Positions 55,776 to 64,000 of a stretch of DNA of 64,000 nt are shown here, one piece after another (within the stretch, counting starts at the first letter, position 1; every line of letters begins with the position of its first letter). The stretch is from Pelecanus crispus. Taxonomy: Eukaryota; Chordata; Aves; Pelecaniformes; Pelecanidae. Location: NCBI RefSeq assembly GCF_030463565.1, contig NC_134653.1, positions 36,207,150-36,271,149 of the forward strand. Reading direction: 5' to 3'. The notes beneath the pieces are model-generated. The model was not told where the DNA came from. It saw only the letters and a program-made list of their open reading frames with translations, and did not search any database. The position numbers and the translations under genes were made by a program.

Positions 55776-58700
55776 TTAGTCTTACATATAGCTTACATAT
55801 ACATACGTACATTTAGTTCACCTAGACTCTGCATTTTTCTTCTTCCCGAGCATTAGTGTGCCACACTGCGTATCACTTTTCTTCTCCCATGCTGAATGAG
55901 ATCTGCAGACTCTCCCTTGCAACCACTATTTTAAAGTACTGTACTTGTCAGGTTGGTTTTTTTTTCCCCTTGCTGTCTTGCAGCACAGCAGAGGGATGCT
56001 TGCATTGCTGATACTTCTTTGCTTCTCTAATGTGTGAGCTCTGTAGAGCTCGTCTCTAAGCCATGGAAAAAGACCAAACCTCAAATTTGCATGCCGATGT
56101 GGCAGCTGATGCCAGCTCTTCAGCTTCTTAGGTCAGTTAGGGCAAATGTGAACTGTGGCCCTCTTTTCTCAGGTCCTGACATCTCTTTATTCTGACTGCC
56201 TAACAAAAAACTAAAAGCAAAACCAAAAACAAAGAACACCACCACCACCACAAAAAAAACCCCCAAACCCTCAAAAAAAGGAAAAAGCCAGTTGGGGGGG
56301 CAAATCTATGCTCATGTAGTAAGACAAATTTTACAAATTGCAGGGCTTCATGAGCTTTAGTTCCACAGCTCTTTAGAATTTCACACACGACCTTGAATGT
56401 TTATGCAGTTACATCATCAGGAAGGATAAAGTGAATTCCGAATCCGTTGCAGGAAAGAGTGGGCAAATACAGAAGGTAAACTAATGGTATGTTTTGGTTT
56501 TGTCTAGGGCCAGGAACACTTTTCTCCTTTAGGGTAATTTTTTCCCTGCTGCTGTAAGAATCTTCCATTCCAGTGCTTTATCTTCTGTCCACCAGCTTAC
56601 TCTGTATTTAGAGCAAGACTTCATTTCCTTTGCATATTTCTTTTTTCATAAACACCCCTGCAAAGTACACTGAAACTCCTGAATGGCTCCTGTTTACTGC
56701 CTGCATCCACTTGGCAGTGTTGGGATCTTTGCTTGAGAGGTGAAAATGACTGTTAGGGTAAAAGAAAATAAATATTTGTGTGTTAAGAAAAATATGTGGG
56801 GGTGGAGAAAGCAAGCTTTGACTCTGCATGCATTAGGAGAGCCTGGTGCTCGTTCTGTCTTGTAACTTGGTGCCTTTTAGTCCCGAGGCACCTTGATAAT
56901 GTGCTCACTGAAATGTTTTAGTTATCATTTAACGTGGGGACTTTATCGTAGGTGTTCCTTCACTTAGGAGCTCACACACAACCTTGGGGCATCTGATTTC
57001 TTTGCAAAGAATTAGGTGGCTTTTATCGTTGGTCATTGGAACATGCCACAGGAATGTTCTTCTGAAAACATTTGTTCTTAGAGAAGGTTTTTCGCAGGCA
57101 ATAAAATTGAGTACCAGTCAGCTTTATTCGGCTCTGCAGCCAAGGTTTTGAAAGGGCAGGTGGTCAGAAAACCGTCAGCGCTCTGCCTGTGTGTGTGTCC
57201 TCGGGCTCAAGGGAGGGCGAGGGCCGGCGACACCTTTGGGTGCTGGCACCTTTGGTGTGGGAGGAATCCCCGGACGTTCGCAGTGCCGGAGGTGGGCTCG
57301 GGCAAAACCGCGACGGAGCGTGCGAGCGATGTCGGGGCTGTACGCAGGCGAGGCAGAGCCGGAGCCCGGTCTTGGCGGTGCTGCGAGAGCAGTCTGGATT
57401 GCCTGTGTCCCTCTGGTCGAGGCATGGCAATGCCCTGCCTTGCCGTCGCAACGGAGGGACGTTTCGGTCCCTGCCCAGCAAGTCCTGATCTTTGCTTTGT
57501 GCTTGCCTGACCGGAGAACTTCTCTCTTTCCCATATACATCCAACATTTGTTGGGCTGGGAACGGGGGTCATTTGTGTCTCGAATTTTCCCCCACACCCT
57601 TTCCTCTTTTGGGGTTTGTATTTTTGAAGCAAAATGCCAGGCCCCATTTGTTACTGCAGTAGCAGCTGTGGATTTGTTTGATCAGGGAGAGAGAAAAGCT
57701 GGGCCCAGATGGTTCTCTGTGCCCCATCTATTTGTTCTGACCGCGTGTGTCACGAATTGCCTTCTCCTAGCTGCCAGTTTCAGGTGGAAGAAGCCTGCCT
57801 AGGGCAGATGTCGGAAAGCTAGTTAAATGTTAACCGGCTTGATTTCTTTGTTGGCATGACTGCGTTGTAAGAATTTGCTGATGGTCACTGAGCAGGCGGG
57901 AAGCTGTTGTTCACAGGGCTTTTGGGGGGGGGAGAAGGGCAGGGGACTGAGGTGATGGGGAGACCATGAGTAGGAAGGAGCGCTTTTGGGAGGGACATCT
58001 ACAAACGGGTGGGCAGATAGCAGGATGATTCTGCAGAGTGCCACCAGCAGACCCAGTTGCACAGGGCAGCCAGGAACTGGATGTCTGACGTGAACCCCTT
58101 CAGGCTAAATCCTCACCATGCCTTCCCTCCCAGACTGGCAAGGACAGCCCCTCACCTCTGTCTAGCTGCAATTCCCATGGGAATCCAGAGCACGGTGGCA
58201 CGAAACATGCTGCATTTGGGCGCTCTGGCTGTTTGCTGCGTGAGCCAGCTAGGCACCTTCACGGGGCTGCAAGCCAACGGGACTCCAGTGTCACCTGTAG
58301 CGAGGAGGAATGAGTTGCCTAAAAGTAAAACAGGGCTTTGGGGGGCTGGGTTAGATGGAGGAAAGATCAAACGTGTGGAAAGGCCGAGGCAGCTGTCAAT
58401 CCGGAAGGTGCTTGTAAATCAAGGCAGAGATGCGCGTACGTGCGTGAATGCGATTTCTAGCTCTTTCAAAATTAACTATAGCTGGGTCACCCAAGGCAAC
58501 TTCCCAGAGCCATTCCTGTCCCTTCCCTGCTTCCCTGCACGCAGGCAAGAAAGAAGCTGCTGATGCTCCAACGCGAACAGTTGGTAGGATGGCTGGCGAA
58601 GCTGTCGTAAGGAGCTTTTTGTATTAAACGTGCCCATAAACAAAACAGTGAGATTGCCATAGGGCTGAGATTAATGGGATTCATAATCCCTATAAACAGA

Positions 58701-59759
58701 TTTGCTGAGCGCTGTATTAATGTGGAATTGTTAATTTGCCTTGCCTAATAAGTGGTCTCCACTTGCACCTCTTCATTTCTGTTGCTGAGGACAAGACTTG
58801 AGCAGTGTGTTTCCTGGTCTTGCCGACCGGTACGGAGAAGTGCCTTGGGAATATACTGGTTTTCTCTTGTCCTTACCTGAGCCGAAAAGATTGGGACCCA
58901 GTGCCCACCATGAGGTGACGTAGGCTGTGTAGACAAGCGACAACCAGAAGCAAAACTGGAGGCAGAGAAGAAAAAGATTTATGCAAGGTCTAAAATATCT
59001 TCCAAAACCAATCTACTCCTTGTCAGATGATGTTTTAAATAGGATTAAATGACCTCAATCTCCTTTTTTTTCTTTTTTTTTTTTTTGGGGGGGGGGGGGT
59101 GGGGTGGGGTGTGGGGATCTCACTGGTGTTCCTGGTGGTTTCTGTTGTGTGACCCCTTTGAAAACTGGGCAGCTCTTGGTAAGGAGACACAGCCGAGCAC
59201 ATGCACTTTGTGTCAGAGCCCTCTCTGGCAGTGGGATGGGTCCCCTTGGACATCAGATCCTGCTAAGGACCGTGCAGCCTGGTTGTCTGCTGTCTGAGCC
59301 TTTGTGTGAAACTTCTCCTAGCTGCTTTACGGACGTGGCGCGCCGTGTCTGTGGGAGAGCGAGCTGGGGAGAAGCGACGAGAGAGGTAATGCAAGTTTTG
59401 CTGCTTGGTCTGGCAGCTCTGAAGGAGTTAACCTGCCTGCATATGTTCTCATCCCAGCTAGCTGCTAGGTGAAAAATTAATTTCTAAGCCTGGTGTGCCA
59501 AGTCCCCTGCTTTATTTCTGGGTTAATTCTGCCTGCATAAGTACTAGGATTATGTATCACTTGCAACAACTGCCATGTTGTGAAATGGGCCTTGGGGGAA
59601 GACTAGGGAAGGGAGGATTTTATACCCAGAATTTGAACTCCTGGTTTATTTGTTAGGCGGCTGCTCTTCTGTTCCCAAAGCTGTTCCTCTGGACTGCCCT
59701 GTGTCCATGGGGACAGGTATTCCTGGCGGCGGTAGGTTAGTCCGCTGAAATTGGGTGCT
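55776..59759 (+). other. ULK1: ULK1 intron 8, middle; includes an intragenic CpG-rich block
   Basis: Mostly unremarkable AT-rich intron. From about 57180 to 57480 the sequence turns CpG-rich (CCGGCGACACC, GCGACGGAGCGTGCGAGCG, GGACGTTTCGGTCC). Open frames in several phases over this block look like a composition effect; none matches a family I know. A T-run followed by a 14-G run and GGGG repeats lies at 59063-59116. Confidence 0.55.
59087..59116 (+). repeat. Guanine tract with G-quadruplex potential
   Basis: A run of 13 or more G is followed by TGGGGTGGGGTGTGGGG. Four or more G-runs with one- or two-base loops fit a canonical intramolecular G-quadruplex. It sits on the sense strand of ULK1 intron 8, so it could also form in the pre-mRNA. 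The adjoining upstream T-tract suggests a homopolymer junction. Confidence 0.85.
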
Positions 59760-60352
59760 GTGATGGACTTGTCCCCCTGTACTCGGCGCTGGTGAGGCCG
59801 CACCTGGAATACTGTGTCCAGTTTTGGGCCCCTCACTACAAGAAAGACATTGAGGTGCTGGAGCGTGTTCAGAGGCGGGCAACGAAGCTGGTGAAGGGTC
59901 TGGAGAACAAGTCTTATGAGGAGCGGCTGAGGGAACTGGGGTTGTTTAGCCTGGAAAAGAGGAGGCTGAGGGGAGACCTTATCGCTCTCTACAACTACCT
60001 GAAAGGAGGGTGTAGTGAGGTGGGTGTTGGTCTCTTCTCCCAAGTAGCTAGCGATAGGACAAGAGGAAATGGGCTTAAGCTGCGCCAGGGGAGGTTTAGA
60101 CTGGAAATTAGGAAAAATTTCTTTACGGAAAGGGTGGTCAGGCATTGGAACAGGCTGCCCAGAGAGGTGGTGGAGTCACCATCCCTGGAGGCGTTTAAAA
60201 AACGGGTAGATGTGGCACTTCGGGATATGGTTTAGTCTGGTCTACCCTTGATTAGTCTAGAGTGGGCTTGGTAGTGTAGGTTAATGGTTGGACTGGATGA
60301 TCTTAAAGGTCTTTTCCAACCTAGATGATTCTATGATTCTATGATTCTATGA
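59760..60352 (+). mobile_element. CR1 LINE, well-preserved 3' 590 bp
   Basis: The best CR1 copy in the window. It keeps an open frame of about 150 codons for the C-terminal end of ORF2 (motifs [77 protein letters not shown]), closed by TAG at about 60233. The 3' UTR follows, with GGACTGGATGATCTTAAAGG, and it ends in three ATGATTCT units. It is 5'-truncated, so it lacks the endonuclease and catalytic reverse-transcriptase domains and cannot move on its own. The open frame suggests a young insertion. Sense orientation in ULK1 intron 8. Confidence 0.95.
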
Positions 60353-61676
60353 CTTGTTGCTGTAGACAGTGAGCCATGTCGTTGGCTTTTGGCCCAGCGC
60401 TTGTGGGTCTGATCCTGCTCTGTTGGGAGCAGAGAGAAAAACATCCATAAAAAGAAAAAGGTTTAGGGTTTTTTTTTGTTTGTTTGTTTGCTTGTTTGTG
60501 TTCTGGTCCTTGTGCTTTCAGGATCCCCTGAATGCCCACCACTTAGTTGTGGGAGTCTTAAAATATCAACTGTTAAGGCTGCACAAGCAGAAGGTATTTG
60601 CAGGTTGTTTTCAAGCTTTTTCCTAGAACTACTGAGCCAGAAACATCATTACTTATTTCTTTTTTTTTTTTTCTTTCTAACACATCTGAATCCCTTCTCT
60701 GCACCTCCAAATCCTCAGGAATCCCAAAGGAAAGGATTCGAACAAAAGAGCAGATAGCGTGCACCTGCTATGGAGTGTTGACTAGACAGTGCTGCTCACT
60801 GAGCGTGTGAATGTCTCTGGCCCTCTTCTGACTGAGCGCTGGGCTTTTGCATCCACCCTTTCCCCAAGCGCAACAAATCCAGTGCTGAGTGCTTTTTGGA
60901 AACACCACCCTGCGTGCTTTTCGCGTGCGATTCGCTTGCAGGCAGCCAGCACCCAGTGGGATTTGGCAGGGTTACACGGAATGCCTTTGTTGGCTCAACA
61001 TATTTCCACTGCTGCTCAGGACAAAGTAACAAGAGTGGCAGGATTGAATTTGTCCAATTGTCTTTATATATAGAAAGGACAGACAAAACCAGAGACAGTC
61101 ACACTAATGCAGCTGCTCCGTAGTAACATGAGAGGGGGAACAAGGGCGTGAATTGGCCTTGCTGGTGTCTCCTGTTCTTGGGGAAAACTGAGCTGGCTGT
61201 TCTGCATCCCTGTTTCTGAGCCACGGATGCTGTCCTACAGGTAGCAGCTGGCTCTGTGTACCTTGAATGGCCTAGTTGTTAGGTGCCTAAAATGTGCTTT
61301 TTCTGGTGCTTTCCTTGGGTAGGGTGTATCTACCTGGAAGGTAGACTTGAAATTAAGCTCTTGGCTTCTTAGAAGAAGGAATTCAAATGGCATTTTTAGG
61401 GTCTTACAAACACTTCTGCATTTTTTCCATGATTCTCAGAGAAGCACTATTTATTGAAAGAAGAGGTGAGCAAAGTGACTGAAGGTACCAGTGCTTCATG
61501 AAATGGATGCTAACAGCAGGAGAGCGGTGGGCACGTTACTGGGAGCCTGCTGCTAGGAGCAGAACTGCGTGACTTAGTTGATGAATACTGAAGTTAGGTG
61601 AAGATGTAGTTGGTGTTACCAAATTAATGGTGATCCACAGCTGTCTGTGCTGGGCGCTCACTAAAATGACTCTATC
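60353..61676 (+). other. ULK1: ULK1 intron 8, between CR1 elements
   Basis: No exon or RNA gene recognised. T/G-rich tract at 60465-60497 and T-tract at 60658-60672. Confidence 0.6.
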
Positions 61677-61814
61677 CCAGCCACCAAGCCAGGAAATATG
61701 AAATTACTACTCTCCCCTTAATTGCTTTAGCGTGGACTTGGTAGTGTTAGGTTAATGGTTGGACTGGATGATCTTAAAGGGCTTTTCCAACCTAAACGAT
61801 TCTCTGATTCTATT
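61677..61814 (+). mobile_element. Composite CR1, third copy, truncated within the spacer
   Basis: Begins with the spacer motif CCAGCCACCAAGCCAGGAAA (61677-61696) that links two CR1 tails in the copies at 19800 and 39879. It continues TATGAAATTACTACTCTCCC, then a standard CR1 3' UTR (GTGGACTTGGTAGTGTTAGG, GGACTGGATGATCTTAAAGG) ending GATTCTCTGATTCTATT. The upstream CR1 tail is missing, consistent with 5' truncation during reverse transcription of the composite template. Confidence 0.88.
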
Positions 61815-64000
61815 CCCCAGCAGGCAGCTGCCTATATCAGAGCCCAGCCTTGAATTGTGGGCTCTTGAGGAGAGCCCTGGTGAGGAAGCGTGGTCTGGGT
61901 GGGTAGGAGCCTGACCCCCTGGATATGGTCCTTGCAGAACAAGTGAGAATTGTACTGAGACAGCAGAACATGGAGAAACAACAGCCCTACAGGGAGGGAC
62001 GTCTCTTTAATTTGTACGAAGAGGAGGGGAACTTCACTGAGGATTTTTGTTTCTATCCAAGCTAGTGCTTAGAAACCCTCTCTAATGAACTGGGCTTTGC
62101 ATGTGTGCTGCTTTTAATATACTCTGTCCTTATCGCCAGGAAAATTTCTGACAAAACAGTGTTTGAAACGGATCAGAGCTTCATTGTCTTTGTGAAACAA
62201 TTGAGTTGTTGCGACGGGAAATGAACAGAGCAAACAGCCAAGGCTTGTATCTCTCTGATGTGAGCAAGCACCGCGCTTCCCTGCAGCGGGGTTCTGTTCC
62301 TCCTTGGATGTTACGTCTGTTGGGCGTATTTTTCATCACGCAGAGCGTTGTGGCCAAGCCGTTCGGTGCAGCGTGTAAGCTTGCTTGCCTCGCTGAAGTT
62401 TGCCAAATATTACAAATCTAACTACAGGGCAAGATCTGCGGGGGGGGGAAGGTGTAGAATGGAGTTTTACTGAACCAAATCAAATTGAGCGGCAGCGATT
62501 GGCAATTTTGATGCAGTTTAGCATCTATGTAATGAGGTGCTTTGCTGAATAACATTAATTTTAATGGTTTCTGAAGAAGATATTTTTGCACCTCATGTTT
62601 GGGTCCCTTCTGTGTCCGTGAACAGCAAAGGATGTGTTACTGCAGAAAGGAGAACCAGGAAATCTTTCTTATTTCCTTCTTTTACGAATCCAGTAACTCT
62701 TATTGGTACAAATTGATAGGAGAGCTGTGAAGCTTGGGTTGCTAAGACTATGCAAGAAATACTGTTCTGATCACTACTACACGAGTCTATTGATATTAGC
62801 AGCTTTTAAGACTCTCCCTTTGGCTTCTTTTGAGGTGTTGTCCTGAGCTCTCACAGTTATCCTTAATTTTCATCCTCAGCCAGAGGGAGTAGGTGATGTT
62901 GAAACAGCATCTTATGCGGCTGCTTTTGCAGCCAGGCTGTCGTAGTGGTATTTTGATGGCCATCTGCAGATTGGCTTGTCTGATTTGCCGTTTTAAGCAT
63001 CTTAATTGACCTTAAATGCTTCTAATTTAGAAATGGAAGTAGGTGGAAGGCTCGAGGGTTTTTTGAGCCTGCCCTGAACATCAGGAGAAGCTGCCTGTTG
63101 CCTCCTTGTTCACGCTTTCCTACACACTCTGCTGCACCAATAATTGATTGCAGATTAATCTCTCTGATCTTCCTTCCCTGTTTATATGTGCCTCCATGTC
63201 TGTGTCATGCCAGCCAGCCTGCTCTGCCTTTAATAAAGAGACTTTGCCTGAGCAGAAGAGCTTGAGACACTAGGGTTAATTTACTGGCCTGTATTATTCA
63301 TTGCATAAAAACAAATGGAGAAATGACGTTAGGAGAGTTTTATGTGTCTGCTTCTGTACTGGTGATTTTATTTTTAACTTCAGCCGTAAATCTCTTGTGC
63401 CCAGCCCCTTTTTATTGTGGTGGTTTGTTTTTGGTTTTGGTTTGTGTGTGTGTGGGGGGTTTTTTTGGTTTTTTTTTTTTTGTTTTTTTTTAAAATCCCA
63501 TCTCTCAGAATTTGGGATCTTGTCGTCAACATCTCCAGTAGTTGTGTATATTACTGCACAAATAGGAGCTGTGGCTTGAGACCTTCTGCCTTCCTGGATC
63601 TAAAGTAGAAAATCCCAATTCAGTTGCCGTTTCCCCATGTTCCTGGTCTCTTCACAGATCCCTTGCCCATGTCAGGCTCCCTGCCCCTTTTGTAAATGCC
63701 CTGCAGCACTAATCCGTGTTCTCAGCGGGAGCTGCCATTCATCATTTGGGACTCCTCACGTCTGCATTATTTAGCCTCCTGGGTGAGGCTGTTAGGCCAG
63801 CTCAGACCTGAGCATCAGAGCCCACTGCAATGAAGCTCAGCCCTTGGAAGGGGGAGAGCAGGAGAAAACCAGGTCACGGACAAAAAGGCAGCGGGCTGCA
63901 ATACTGTATTTTCGCTCTGGCACAGCGCTGGCTTTTGGATGTAAAGCAAGCTGCAGGTTCTCATTGTCTGTGCTGGTTCAGCAATTGAAAAGTGCCTCTC
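61815..64000 (+). other. ULK1: ULK1 intron 8, to window end
   Basis: No exon encoding the next conserved kinase segment was found, so the intron continues past 64000. Simple sequence includes a G-tract (about 62440-62449) and a T/G-rich stretch (63417-63490) with (GT)n and T-runs. Confidence 0.6.

Larger units (their letters stand above)
24815..64000 (+). other. ULK1: ULK1 gene, 5' part (runs off the right edge)
   Basis: Autophagy-initiating Ser/Thr kinase, orthologue of yeast Atg1. In vertebrates it works in a complex with ATG13, FIP200/RB1CC1 and ATG101, under mTORC1 and AMPK control. Eight coding exons join to 645 nt (215 codons) with every junction in phase and every intron GT-AG. Residues such as [20 protein letters not shown] and YDFQE identify ULK1 and exclude its paralogue ULK2. 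Human ULK1 has 1050 residues, so about one fifth of the protein is here; the last fifth of the kinase domain, the Ser/Pro-rich spacer and the C-terminal EAT domain lie to the right. Introns 1-7 are 858, 89, 15560, 806, 6977, 1765 and 2743 bp; intron 8 exceeds 8.9 kb. The start coordinate of this span is an estimate. Confidence 0.95.

Noticed and set aside
57164..57802. Possible novel gene with a frame of about 200 codons in ULK1 intron 8
   Set aside because: Several conflicting frames are open over a CpG-rich patch, the longest lacks an ATG at its beginning and no known domain is visible. Reported only as a CpG-rich block.
62418..62440. GGGCAAGATCTGCGG, which resembles CAAGATCTGCG of the next ULK1 coding segment (QDLR)
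   Set aside because: The residues that must follow (LFYEKN) are not encoded downstream; a G-tract follows instead. Treated as a chance match, so exon 9 is beyond the window.

Overview
The window is avian nuclear DNA. It carries many 3' fragments of CR1 LINEs, which end in the ATGATTCTATG-type tail typical of birds, and one full-length solo LTR of the bird ERVL type. The only protein-coding gene I can support is the 5' part of ULK1, the autophagy-initiating serine/threonine kinase (ATG1 orthologue), on the + strand. The species cannot be named from sequence alone.

Layout. Positions 1-24,500 hold no recognisable gene. They contain a GC-rich 360-bp minisatellite (1822-2181), a minus-strand CR1 tail (5631-5724), a solo ERVL LTR with a 5-bp target duplication (11515-12083), a CR1 tail (13853-14047), a composite CR1 (19800-20402) and a 1.2-kb minisatellite of 23-bp units (23349-24533). 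That array ends where the ULK1 CpG island begins (about 24530-25680). The island holds an AP-1 site, a TATA-like TTTAAAT, a GC box and five copies of AAGGTGGA spaced 16-18 bp apart.

ULK1 then runs to the right edge. Eight coding exons were placed by reading frame, splice consensus and family conservation: 25589-25678, 26537-26629, 26719-26760, 42321-42353, 43160-43196, 50174-50347, 52113-52186 and 54930-55031. They join without a frame break into 645 nt (215 codons). They cover the N-lobe and most of the C-lobe of the kinase domain: glycine loop, VAVK lysine, alpha-C glutamate, Met gatekeeper, [11 protein letters not shown], activation-loop Thr, APE and subdomain IX. The rest of the kinase domain and the C-terminal part of the protein lie beyond 64000. 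Intron 3 is very long (15.6 kb) and intron 2 very short (89 bp). Introns 3 and 8 carry further CR1 elements, an ancient L3/CR1-like LINE fragment and an intragenic CpG-rich block.

No operon-like or gene-cluster system is present. The most unusual observations are: (1) three related CR1 copies that share a spacer joining two successive CR1 tails, which looks like a read-through (3'-transducing) CR1 lineage; (2) the promoter-proximal 23-bp minisatellite with a 66-bp higher-order block and inverted units; (3) a strong decoy 3' splice site 65 nt before ULK1 exon 8, whose own acceptor is poor; and (4) an in-frame, stop-free extension upstream of the ULK1 start codon with a good 3' splice site inside it.
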